Source: Pyxidicoccus xibeiensis (GTDB taxonomy: Bacteria; Myxococcota; Myxococcia; Myxococcales; Myxococcaceae). Taken from it: DNA of 64,000 nt. Position 1 is the stretch's first letter; every line of letters begins with the position of its first letter. The notes beneath the pieces are model-generated. The model was not told where the DNA came from. It made no database searches and saw nothing but the letters and a program-made list of their open reading frames with translations. Both the position numbers and the translations under genes were made by a program. This document shows positions 7,637-16,212 of this stretch, one piece after another. The DNA is taken from positions 682,001 to 746,000 of the forward strand of contig NZ_JAJVKV010000005.1 in the NCBI RefSeq assembly GCF_024198175.1, given 5' to 3'.

Positions 7637-10600
7637 GGCTTGAAGCTCCGCTTGTTGCCTGTAGGTACGTTCCCGGTTTTGTCGTAAAGGGCTTGAAGCC
7701 GTGCCGTTTCCACTGTTTTGGCATGGGCCGTTGTGGTTTCTCCTAGGTCCTGAACCACCCTACCCGTTACCTCGTCCGTACCATGAGTTTTCTGCAGCAT
7801 CCTCACTTGCTGATGAAGTCTCGTAGGGAGCCCAGAAATTTTCGTCACGCGATTCAAGTCGGCTTTGCCAACCTTGTGTAGGACGCCTCCAACCATGATT
7901 TCATAGATTCCAAATCTTGAGGTCGAGGTGTTGCTGTTCAGATTGCATGTCTTCAGCCCCAGAGGGTCAGTGGCGGAGAGCGGGTCTTCGGGATAGCCAT
8001 AGAGGACGGGACCCGCCGTGAGCCCCAACGGGTCCTGGCTGATGTATCGGCCGGCATTTGCGTCGTAGTAGCGGAAGCGGTTGTAGAGGAGGCCTGTCTC
8101 CTCGTCCTCATACTGTCCCGGCCAGCGCCAGGGGCAGTGCCGGACGGCCACGTCGGCCCTTCCCACCCCGAAGGCATCCAGCTGCATCCGCCAGGCGAGC
8201 TGCCCCAGCTCGTCGTACATCTCGGTAGGGGCGCCCAGGTGGTCCGTCACGACCGAGTAGCGCCCGGTGGCGTCCTCCCGGGCCATGGGAGAGAAGCTCT
8301 CCGGCTCGAACAACCAGGTCGTGACTCCCTCGGATGAGACCACCTCGTGCAGGGGCACATGCCCGTCCCATACGAAGTGCACCGCGCGCTTGGTGGCCAC
8401 CGGGCCTGCTTCCTTGGCGTCCAGCACCACCTTCTGGGTGCGTCTGTCCAGCGCGTCATAGCCGAGGAGCACACGCTGGCCATCCGGCCGTTGCACCTCG
8501 TGCAGCAGGCCCGCCCCGTTCCAGCCATAGCGCCAGCTTCCCTCGGCCGTGTGCTTCTCCGTCAGGTTGCCGTCGGCGTCATAGGCGTAGCGCGTGCCGT
8601 CCGCCTCCAGCAGGCGCCCACCAGGCCCATAGCGCCTGTCTTGCAACTCTCGGGTGCGGTAGAGGTTTCCCACCGCGTCCATGGCCCGATGCTGGAGCCT
8701 GCCATCGGGCCTTCTCTCTCCCACCAGCCGGCCTCGGATGTCGTGGATGTACTCGGTGGCTCGGTCGTGCGCAGTGTCCGACATGGCGGCCAGCTGCCCC
8801 TCGGGGCGCCAGCGCCAGGTGCGTTGAGCCTCCGTCCTCACTCCGACGAGAGTCCGTCGCTCGGTGGGAAGGCCGGCCTCGTCGTGCTTCCAGGCGGCGA
8901 CCACCCCGCCCGGCATCCACCGTGTCACCTCCAGCCCGCCCGCGTCCCGCTCCATCCGGACGGTCCACTCCGCCCGTCCCGGCGAGCTGTACGTCACGCC
9001 TCTCACCGAGCCCAGTGCATCCCGGAGCAGCTTCTGGTGGGCTCCCAGGGTGCTCTCCACCTCCACCCGGTGACCGGCCGGCGAGTAGCGTGACGTGACC
9101 TCTGCGTCCGCCTGCTTCTCCGTCACCACCCGTCCCAGCGCGTCCCGCTCCAGCGTCACCTTGCCCGACTCGTTCTCCGCCTCCAGCAGCGCCCCGTCTG
9201 CCCGGTAGCGGAAGGCGCGGAAGGTGCCATCGCCGTATTCCACCCGTGTCAGCCGCCCGGCCTCGTCGTAGGAGAAGTGACGTGTCCTCCCGCTGGGCTG
9301 GGTCGCCTTCGAAATCCGGCCCGCTGCGTCGTACAGGTAGTGCCATGCGGCTCCGTCGAAGCCCTCCTCGCTCGCCACGCGGCCCAGCTCATCCCGCGTA
9401 TAGCGATACACCTCGCCCGCCTCGTTCTTCACCTCCACCAGGCGACCCTCGGCGTCGTGGCGCATGCCCAGGCGGGTGCCTGCTTCCTCGCGGAAGGCGG
9501 GCCAGTGGAAGCCCGCGTAGCCCATGCGCACCTGCCGCAGCGGCCCCTTCACCTCCAGGAGATTCCCCTCCGCGTCATAGCGGCTCTCCCATGTGTCGCG
9601 GCCGGGCGCCTCGACTCGTACGGGTCTGTCCAGCAGGTCGTACTGCACCCGCTCCGCTCCACCGCGCGCATCTCGCAGGGAGGTCCTCCGGCCCCGCCTG
9701 TCATGCTCCAGGCGCACCTGTCCCCCGGTGGGAAGGCGCACGCGGGTGGGGTTGCACTGCGCGTCGTACGCGTACTCCGTCCGCTCGCCGCCCGCGCCCA
9801 CCTCCGCTGCCAGCAGGCCGCCCTCGTATTCGTAGCGCCGCGTCTCCTTGAGGGGGTTGGTTTCCTCCAGCAACTGTCCGCGCACGTCGTAGCGCCAGCG
9901 CCAGATGCCACCGTTCGCATCGATGGCCTCCTCGGGCAGGTTGTGGCCGTTGTAGCGCAGCACCACCGAGGCCCCGTCCGGCCCCACCACCTTCGTGCGG
10001 TTGCCGCGCGCGTCGTACTCGTAGAAGGTGGTGTGGCCCAGCGCGTCCGTCTCCGCCACCAGCCGCAGCGCCTCGTCGTACTCCTTGCGCTTCTCCCCAC
10101 CCAGCGCGTCCACCTCCCTCACCACCACGCCGCGCCCGTCCGACTCGTACGTGGTGGTGTGGCCCAGCGAGTCCGTCACCTCGGTGACGCCGGCCTTCCT
10201 GTCGTAGCGCAGCCGGTGGTTGAAGATGCCGCCGTCTCCCCAGGTGTGCACGCACCAGGCATCCGGGCCCTGGCCGTCGTACGCGAAGTGGAAGGAGAGG
10301 CCCGTCCTGTCCGTCTCCCGTATCAGCACGCCGCCGTCGTAGGCGTAGCGGATGGCATGGCCCAGGGCGTCCTGCGCCTCCAGCAGGTGCCCTGACTCCG
10401 AGTACACGTAGCGGTTGTGCGTCACCTGGCCCGGCTCGCGCGGGTGCGGCAGCGCCACCCGGAGGAGGTGTCCCGCAGCGTCGCACTCGAAGAGCACCCG
10501 CCGGCCCGCGCTGTCCCTCACCCACCGCAGGTGCCCGTGCCCGTCGTACTCGTACTCCACCGCGTGGCCCACCCGGTTGCCCGTGCGTACCACGCGGCAG

Positions 10601-11655
10601 ACGCCCGCCTGCTGCTCACCGGGGACGCACCGCAGCTCGTGGGTGAGGCCTTCCGCCGACTCCACCTCCCAGCGCTGCTCCGCCACCCGCCGCAGCGTCA
10701 GCCGGTTCACCGGGTCATACAGCTCCGTCCGCACCGGCATCCGCTGCCTGGGAAAGCCCGCGGTGTCGAACTCGAGCTCCCGCCCGTCCTCGGCCCGGTA
10801 CACCACGCGCCCGGGCTCCTCCCAGACCGCGAGGTCCAGCGAGTGGCTCCATCCGCACCCCATGGCCGTGTCCCGCCACCCCAGACTGGACGAGTAGTGG
10901 CGCGTGAACCGCAGCGGAATGGGCCCCGGCAGCTCCCAGTCCGTCGCCTCCGTCACCACCCGTCCCGTCACCACGTCCACCGGGTGGCCCGTCAGGGAGC
11001 AGAGCTTCTTGTGGGTCCAGTCGCGGGCGCGCTTGCCCACGCCCATCTTCTTCATCACCCGGGCCGCCTTGCGGTGCAGGCGCAGGGACAGGGCTTTCAT
11101 CTTCCGGCTGGCCTTCTGCATCTTGCGCAGCTTCTTGAGGCCCTTGCCCAGCAGGGCCATCTTCAGCTTCGTCTCCATGACCGACAGGGAGATGGTGGGC
11201 GGCCCTCCCACGATGACTGGCGGCCCCGCGGGAATGGAGAGCGCGATGGAGGTGGGCAGCTGCAGCGTCTTCGCTCCCGGCCCCTTCTTGCGCGGCGGTG
11301 ACGGCATGCCGATGTCCTGGCAGCTCAGCACCGGGAGCAGCATGTAGGTGAAGGGCTCTTCATCCACCACGACGGTGGAGCTGCCCATGAACGTCTCGTT
11401 CTCATTCCCCGGGGGCTTGGCGAAGACCCCTCCAATGGGAAAGTGCGGCGGCAGCGTGCGGCCGCCCGTGCCCGCTTGTGCTCGCGGCAACCCGTTCACC
11501 TTCACCGTGGCCCCGATGATGGGCAGGTAGTCGAACGGGTCGAACACGATTCCGATGTGCGGGTGGGGAATGGGCACCACCGGCCCGGGCGGAGTGATGA
11601 TGAAGTGGATGTCCACTCCCAGCACCGGGTCGAGATGCTTCACTGCGGGCATCAT
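7633..11655 (-). CDS. PAAR-like/Rhs-repeat T6SS effector with C-terminal toxin
   Basis: 1340 aa. Residues ~1-145 form a PAAR-like spike region (IPHPHIG, repeated turn motifs, MGSSTVVVDEE), suited to cap VgrG. A very basic helical stretch follows (~165-205). The Rhs shell begins near GHPVDVVTGRV and contains dozens of YD-type repeats such as YDAAGR and YRYTRDELGR. The Rhs core ends with RYYDANAGRYISQDPLGL and a second DPLGL at about 1230-1234, the usual autocleavage point. The last ~106 residues are the variable toxin: GIYEI, KVGKA, a downstream Arg, ETARL and NKRSF resemble the spacing of GIY-YIG nucleases (inference). The base composition turns A+T-rich just after DPLGL. Start codon ATGATG overlaps the stop of the TPR gene, with GGGAGG upstream. 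The next gene is the candidate immunity gene. Confidence 0.88.
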   Translation of the reverse strand: MMPAVKHLDPVLGVDIHFIITPPGPVVPIPHPHIGIVFDPFDYLPIIGATVKVNGLPRAQAGTGGRTLPPHFPIGGVFAKPPGNENETFMGSSTVVVDEEPFTYMLLPVLSCQDIGMPSPPRKKGPGAKTLQLPTSIALSIPAGPPVIVGGPPTISLSVMETKLKMALLGKGLKKLRKMQKASRKMKALSLRLHRKAARVMKKMGVGKRARDWTHKKLCSLTGHPVDVVTGRVVTEATDWELPGPIPLRFTRHYSSSLGWRDTAMGCGWSHSLDLAVWEEPGRVVYRAEDGRELEFDTAGFPRQRMPVRTELYDPVNRLTLRRVAEQRWEVESAEGLTHELRCVPGEQQAGVCRVVRTGNRVGHAVEYEYDGHGHLRWVRDSAGRRVLFECDAAGHLLRVALPHPREPGQVTHNRYVYSESGHLLEAQDALGHAIRYAYDGGVLIRETDRTGLSFHFAYDGQGPDAWCVHTWGDGGIFNHRLRYDRKAGVTEVTDSLGHTTTYESDGRGVVVREVDALGGEKRKEYDEALRLVAETDALGHTTFYEYDARGNRTKVVGPDGASVVLRYNGHNLPEEAIDANGGIWRWRYDVRGQLLEETNPLKETRRYEYEGGLLAAEVGAGGERTEYAYDAQCNPTRVRLPTGGQVRLEHDRRGRRTSLRDARGGAERVQYDLLDRPVRVEAPGRDTWESRYDAEGNLLEVKGPLRQVRMGYAGFHWPAFREEAGTRLGMRHDAEGRLVEVKNEAGEVYRYTRDELGRVASEEGFDGAAWHYLYDAAGRISKATQPSGRTRHFSYDEAGRLTRVEYGDGTFRAFRYRADGALLEAENESGKVTLERDALGRVVTEKQADAEVTSRYSPAGHRVEVESTLGAHQKLLRDALGSVRGVTYSSPGRAEWTVRMERDAGGLEVTRWMPGGVVAAWKHDEAGLPTERRTLVGVRTEAQRTWRWRPEGQLAAMSDTAHDRATEYIHDIRGRLVGERRPDGRLQHRAMDAVGNLYRTRELQDRRYGPGGRLLEADGTRYAYDADGNLTEKHTAEGSWRYGWNGAGLLHEVQRPDGQRVLLGYDALDRRTQKVVLDAKEAGPVATKRAVHFVWDGHVPLHEVVSSEGVTTWLFEPESFSPMAREDATGRYSVVTDHLGAPTEMYDELGQLAWRMQLDAFGVGRADVAVRHCPWRWPGQYEDEETGLLYNRFRYYDANAGRYISQDPLGLTAGPVLYGYPEDPLSATDPLGLKTCNLNSNTSTSRFGIYEIMVGGVLHKVGKADLNRVTKISGLPTRLHQQVRMLQKTHGTDEVTGRVVQDLGETTTAHAKTVETARLQALYDKTGNVPTGNKRSFKP

Positions 11656-12959
11656 GCCGCCTGACCTCCCGCGGCCGGAGCCTCCGGCCGCCAGTCATCT
11701 CCCAGGACCGACTGCACCTCCGACTCCATCGCCTGCGCGGCGCGTGGCCCCTGTCGCTCGTGGCTCAGCCGCACCAGCGCCTCTCCCACGTAGGGCAGCG
11801 TCGAGGTCTCCCGCGCCGCGGCATCCATGGCCCGGCCCACCTCCCACGCGCGCTGGCCGTGCTCCCAGGCCCGCTCCACCTCCTTCGTCACCTCGTGGCA
11901 CCAGCTGGCCATGCGCCAGCACTCCAGCTCCAGGCGGGCGTCCTCCAACTGGCGCGCCAGGGGCGCCGTCTCCTCGTACAGCGCCGCCGCCCGTGGGTAC
12001 TCCCGCGCCGTGACCCAGGCGGCCCCCTGGGCCATGCGAGACCTCAGCCGGAGCTGTGCGCCCTGTGGCTCGCCCTTGGCCTCCGACGCTTCGGCTGCTG
12101 CCTCCGCCTGGCGGTAGTGCTCGAGCGCCTCCTTCGGCCTTCCAGCCCCCAGCAGGGCGCCTCCCATCACGAAGCGCGCTGCCACCACCAATGCGTACAG
12201 GCCCTGCGCGGTTGCCACGGCCACCGCCTGCGCTCCCAGCTGTTGCACCTGCTCCACGTCGCCCTTCGTCGCCGCGTTCCCCATGCGGACGAAGAACTCG
12301 CGGAACTTCCCCCCAGGCGTGTCCAGATGCCCGGCCTCCTGCGACAGCTCCTCCAGGGCCCGTCCCATGGCCAGCTTCGCCGGTATCGTCACCACCCGCT
12401 CGGGCCAGACTTCCGCCAGCGGCTCGAGCACCAGCGTCCTCGCGTCGTCCAGCACCACGAGGCGGACGTGCGCCGACGCGGCCTTCCGCACCGCGTCCTC
12501 CAGCCACTTCCGCCACGCGCCCGCGTCCTGTCCTCGCGCTGGCATCAGCACCACCACCAGGTGCTCGCACAGGCTCTCGTAGTGGGCTCGCAGCGAGTCG
12601 GATGCGGCCAGGAAGGCGTCCACGTCCGTTCCACCGTCCTGCACCGGCGGGCACTTCCAGCCCGGAAGCCCGTCCTCCTCGAGGTCGGCGCGGCTCTCCT
12701 CCGCCAGCCGCACCAGGGCGTCGCGCAGTGCGTACCCGTACCGCGCCGGCTCATCGAAGGGCTCCTCCAGGCGTAGGAAGAGGTCCGGACATTCCCCGAG
12801 CCGCTCATCGCCCTCCTTGTGCAGGAAGGCCTCCACCATCCGCACCTCGTCCGGCTCCACCACCCAGCGCAGCAGGCGCGCCTCGGGAAGCTGGGCAAAC
12901 TCCGTCCACTGGTCGTGCAGCAACTCCAGCCGCCGCTCCACCGCGTTCTTGCTCACCAT
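11652..12959 (-). CDS. TPR-like protein between VgrG and Rhs, candidate effector adaptor
   Basis: 435 aa, no signal peptide. The N-terminal half (~1-200) has no fold I recognise. The C-terminal half is built of alanine-rich helical pairs with TPR character (AKLAMGRALEEL, GRPKEALEHYRQAEAAAEAS, REYPRAAALYEETAPLARQLED). TPR proteins bind partner proteins. Lying between vgrG (24 bases upstream) and rhs (4-base overlap), it is well placed to load the Rhs effector onto VgrG, the role played elsewhere by DUF4123, DUF2169 or EagR adaptors, none of which is seen here. Of two adjacent ATGs, the second (12959) has AGGAG six bases upstream and is preferred. Confidence 0.7.
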   Translation of the reverse strand: MVSKNAVERRLELLHDQWTEFAQLPEARLLRWVVEPDEVRMVEAFLHKEGDERLGECPDLFLRLEEPFDEPARYGYALRDALVRLAEESRADLEEDGLPGWKCPPVQDGGTDVDAFLAASDSLRAHYESLCEHLVVVLMPARGQDAGAWRKWLEDAVRKAASAHVRLVVLDDARTLVLEPLAEVWPERVVTIPAKLAMGRALEELSQEAGHLDTPGGKFREFFVRMGNAATKGDVEQVQQLGAQAVAVATAQGLYALVVAARFVMGGALLGAGRPKEALEHYRQAEAAAEASEAKGEPQGAQLRLRSRMAQGAAWVTAREYPRAAALYEETAPLARQLEDARLELECWRMASWCHEVTKEVERAWEHGQRAWEVGRAMDAAARETSTLPYVGEALVRLSHERQGPRAAQAMESEVQSVLGDDWRPEAPAAGGQAA

Positions 12960-12986
12960 CATCGGCTCCTGGGTGGGGGGGCTGGC

Positions 12987-15131
12987 TCACTGCCGCCCGC
13001 TGTCGGCCGGCGTCGGCGCCGTGGGCTGGGCGTCCGCTGGCGCCTCTGGCGCGGCCGCGTTCACGCCACTGCCACTGAGGGGGGCTCCTCCGCTGTTGAG
13101 GTTCACCACCGTCCCCATCACGGAGATGCTGGCCGGGTTGAGGGTGATGAAGTTGCCTCCCACCTTCAAGGTCAGGCCCTGGGACGCCTCGATGACCACG
13201 GTGGGCGCGCTCAGGTGAATCTCCTTGCCTGCTTCCAGCGCGTGGTTGCTGCTCACCTTGATCTGCAGGTCCTTGCCCACGGTGATGGACCAGGTGTCAC
13301 CCACCTGCTCGTTGCGCTTGCCGCCCACCGACAGGTGGCTGTCCGCATCCACCTTCTCCTTGCGGCTGGCCTGGATGTGGACGTCCTGGTTGCCCGGCCC
13401 ATCGATGCCGCCCACCAGCAGCTTCAGGTCTCCGCCGATGTGTTCCTGGCTGTGGCGATGCACCTTGAGGTTCTTGTCCCGGAAGACCAGCTCGTTCTGG
13501 TCGCCGACCTTCCCAGCCTTGCCCTCGCCGCCGATGGTCTGATGGCGGTCGTGGAGGATGTTCTCCATGGAGTCGTTCTTGACGTGCACGTCCATGTTGC
13601 GCTGGGAGTGGATGAACACCTGCTCCGCACCCTTCTTGTCCTCGAAGCGCAGCTCGTTGAAGCCCTCGCCTCCGGGCGAGGTATTGGTCCGCAAGGTGCT
13701 CTTGGTCTTCTCGTCAGGGAGCGGATAGGGCGTGGGATTGACTCCGTTGTACACGCGCCCCGTGATCAGCGGCCGGTCCGGGTCACCCTCGATGAAGTCC
13801 ACCACCACTTCCTGGCCGATGCGCGGGATGAACATGCCGCCCCAGGCCTCACCGCCCCAGGGCTGGCTGACCCGCACCCAGCAGGAGCTCTTCTCGTTGC
13901 TCTTGCCCTCCCGGTCCCAGTGGAACTGGACCTTCACCCGGCCGAACTCGTCCGTGTAGATCTCCTCGCCCGAGGGCCCCACCACGATGGCCGTCTGGAT
14001 GCCCCGAACCACCGGCTTCGGCGACACCCGCGCCGGCCGGTACGGCACGTCCTCCGGCAGACACGAGAAGTGGTTGGAGTAGCTCAGCTGCCCCTCCGAC
14101 CCCGACTCCTCCTCCAGCACTTGCGGCTGGTAGCCCTCGTGCGCCACCCCCGTCAGCAGGTAGCGGCGGTTGAAGAGCTTCCGGGCATGGCCCGCCAGCG
14201 TGAACAACCCTCCGGGCACGAAGCGCTCGCAGTCGCTCTCCCCGTGCCCCTCCACCCGCAGCGCCTGCCACTCCTCCATCCGCACCTGCGCCAGCGTCGC
14301 CCCCTTGCCCGGCGAGCCCCGGCCCGGAAGCTGGTACTCGCCGGGGTAGTCGTACACCTCCAGGTCCGTGTCCTTCGCCCCCGTGCCCTTCACCTCCATG
14401 GACATGTTCGGCCGCTTGAAGTTGAAGTCGCGCAGCGCCACCTGCCCCGGCTGCACCTCCTCCGTGAAGCGGAAGCGCTCCACGTGGTCCCCGTCCGTCA
14501 CCATCCCCGTGCTGTGCCGGAAGGGAATCTGCTCGGCCGGAATCGCCTTGAAGGCGCTCGCGGCATCTCCCATCACCAGCACGTGCCCGTCCGGCGAGTG
14601 CTCGAAGAAGTAGAAGATGCCGTCTTCCTCCATGAGCCGGCTCATGAAGGCCCAATCCGACTCGCGGTACTGCACGCAGTAGTCCCGCGGCTCGTAGCTG
14701 CCGCTCAGCGCCACCCGGTACTGGTCTGCCGCGATGCCCGCCGTCGCCAGCACCTTCTTCAGGATGTCCGGCGTCGTCATCCCCTGGAAGATGCGGCAGT
14801 TCTGCCGGTGCCTCAGCCGCCACACCTGCGGCACCAGCGTGGCGCGGTACAGCGTGAAGCGGGGCAGCGCCTGCACCTGCTCGAAGCGGCACACCAGGCC
14901 GTGCACGCTCCGGGGCCCCTTGTCTCCCAGCACCGTCAGCAGCGCCGGCTTGCCGACGATGCTGTCGAAGTCCAGGGAAGGGCTCATGCTGGCCAGCTCC
15001 AGGTGGAACTCGAAGAGGCCGGACACCGCCTCCTGCCCGGAGAAGCGCGTCACCCGCAGCTCGTCCGCGCAGCCAGTCACCATGAACCGGAACACCGCCG
15101 TGCTGCTCAGGAATGAGGACCTTGCGACCAT
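12987..15131 (-). CDS. vgrG: Type VI secretion tip protein VgrG (TssI)
   Basis: 714 aa trimeric spike of the type VI secretion system. The N-terminal gp27-like base is followed by SDWAFMSRLMEEDGIFYFFEH (~155-175), a hallmark of VgrG. The gp5 OB-fold region (GEEIYTDEFGRVKVQFHWDREG, PWGGEAWGGMFIPRIGQEVVVDFIEGDPDRP) comes next, then a repeated beta-helix needle in which residues alternate in short polar repeats (HSQRNMDVHVKND). The C-terminus is short, with no extra effector domain, so the cargo is most likely the PAAR-like Rhs protein. The ATG at 15131 gives the family N-terminus; the open frame reaches 15182, but that would overlap the intergenic region after tssG. Confidence 0.93.
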   Translation of the reverse strand: MVARSSFLSSTAVFRFMVTGCADELRVTRFSGQEAVSGLFEFHLELASMSPSLDFDSIVGKPALLTVLGDKGPRSVHGLVCRFEQVQALPRFTLYRATLVPQVWRLRHRQNCRIFQGMTTPDILKKVLATAGIAADQYRVALSGSYEPRDYCVQYRESDWAFMSRLMEEDGIFYFFEHSPDGHVLVMGDAASAFKAIPAEQIPFRHSTGMVTDGDHVERFRFTEEVQPGQVALRDFNFKRPNMSMEVKGTGAKDTDLEVYDYPGEYQLPGRGSPGKGATLAQVRMEEWQALRVEGHGESDCERFVPGGLFTLAGHARKLFNRRYLLTGVAHEGYQPQVLEEESGSEGQLSYSNHFSCLPEDVPYRPARVSPKPVVRGIQTAIVVGPSGEEIYTDEFGRVKVQFHWDREGKSNEKSSCWVRVSQPWGGEAWGGMFIPRIGQEVVVDFIEGDPDRPLITGRVYNGVNPTPYPLPDEKTKSTLRTNTSPGGEGFNELRFEDKKGAEQVFIHSQRNMDVHVKNDSMENILHDRHQTIGGEGKAGKVGDQNELVFRDKNLKVHRHSQEHIGGDLKLLVGGIDGPGNQDVHIQASRKEKVDADSHLSVGGKRNEQVGDTWSITVGKDLQIKVSSNHALEAGKEIHLSAPTVVIEASQGLTLKVGGNFITLNPASISVMGTVVNLNSGGAPLSGSGVNAAAPEAPADAQPTAPTPADSGRQ

Positions 15132-15162
15132 GATGACGGACCTCGAAAGCGAGGGGAGGGGC

Positions 15163-16212
15163 TCACAGCGAGCCGGGAACACTCACGTGCATGCGCCGGT
15201 TCGTGCCAATCCACGTGTCCCGGCCGAGCCGGCGCGGCGCGCTGCCAGAAAGCTGGAAGGACTGCTGCACGCTCTCCGCCAGGAACAGCTCGAAGCTGTA
15301 CTCGAGCGGGTCGCGGATGAAGAGCTCCACCAGCGCGCGCGCCTGCGGGAAGAGGTCTCCTTCCGGCAGCAGCCGCTGCCACGTGCGCGGCGGCAGCGGA
15401 CCCATCTCGATGTGGAAGCGCCCCGTGCGGTCCATCGCCTTGCTTCCCAGCAGGAAGTTGCGGCCGAGCTGGTGGTGCGCCCGCCCCAGTTGCGTGCGCG
15501 CGTCGATGTCCACCCACCGCCCCACGAACTGGCGCACCGAGACTCGCGCCTCGCCCAGGTGCTCGCCCAGCAGGTCGGTCAGCGCCAGCTCCAGCCGCTC
15601 CGCCGAGCGTGTGTGGCACGCCAGCAGGTGCGCGATGCGCAGGAGCCGCCAGGGTTGCAGCGTGCCCGGCTGCTCCGTCTTCTCGTAGGTGTCCAGGCCC
15701 GCCAGGCTCAGGATCCGCCGGGACCACTCGTCCGTGCAGTCCGAGGTCAGCTCGCTCGTCACCCGGTAGCGGCAGAGCACCCGGAACAAGAGTGACAGCA
15801 GCCGGTGGTGGAACAGGTCCAGGAACTCGCGGCGGACGGGGCGGTCCGGGTCCTCCTGCGCCACCTCCTCGGCCAGCTGCGAGGGCAGGGGACTGCTTGC
15901 GCCGGTGAGCCCGAGGAAGGTGGTGACCACCTCGAACAGCGGTCGCTTCGAGTCCGGGACGTCCGGCCTGGCGGGCAGCTGGCGCAGGGAGAGCGCGCTG
16001 ACATCTCCCGAGGCGAAGGCCAGCGACGGGTCATGCCGGAAGCGGATGCGCTCCTCCACCACCGGCCCGAGGTCGCCGACGCGGACCGCCTCCGGCGTCA
16101 GCCGCTCCAGGTAGGCCACGAGCTCGAAGAAGCCGAACTGCGAGGCCTGCGGGGCGAGCTGCTGCGCCGCCGCGGCTAGCAGATCATCTTCGCGCCGTTG
16201 CGCGGTGCCCAC
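15163..16212 (-). CDS. tssG: Type VI secretion baseplate subunit TssG
   Basis: 349 aa with the TssG (VasB, DUF1305) pattern: N-terminal FGFFELVAYLERL, the IRFRHDPSLAF segment, LFHHRLLSLLFRVLCRYR and the conserved C-terminal region with GRNFLLGSKAMDR and a WIG-TN end. TssG with TssF, TssE and TssK forms the baseplate wedge on which the contractile sheath assembles. GTG start with GGAG five bases upstream. The gene overlaps the end of tssF by 37 bases, so they are expressed as a unit. Confidence 0.92.
   Translation of the reverse strand: MGTAQRREDDLLAAAAQQLAPQASQFGFFELVAYLERLTPEAVRVGDLGPVVEERIRFRHDPSLAFASGDVSALSLRQLPARPDVPDSKRPLFEVVTTFLGLTGASSPLPSQLAEEVAQEDPDRPVRREFLDLFHHRLLSLLFRVLCRYRVTSELTSDCTDEWSRRILSLAGLDTYEKTEQPGTLQPWRLLRIAHLLACHTRSAERLELALTDLLGEHLGEARVSVRQFVGRWVDIDARTQLGRAHHQLGRNFLLGSKAMDRTGRFHIEMGPLPPRTWQRLLPEGDLFPQARALVELFIRDPLEYSFELFLAESVQQSFQLSGSAPRRLGRDTWIGTNRRMHVSVPGSL

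Noticed and set aside
12819-15116. Long plus-strand frame across vgrG
   Set aside because: Mirror frame of vgrG; no motif, no ribosome site.
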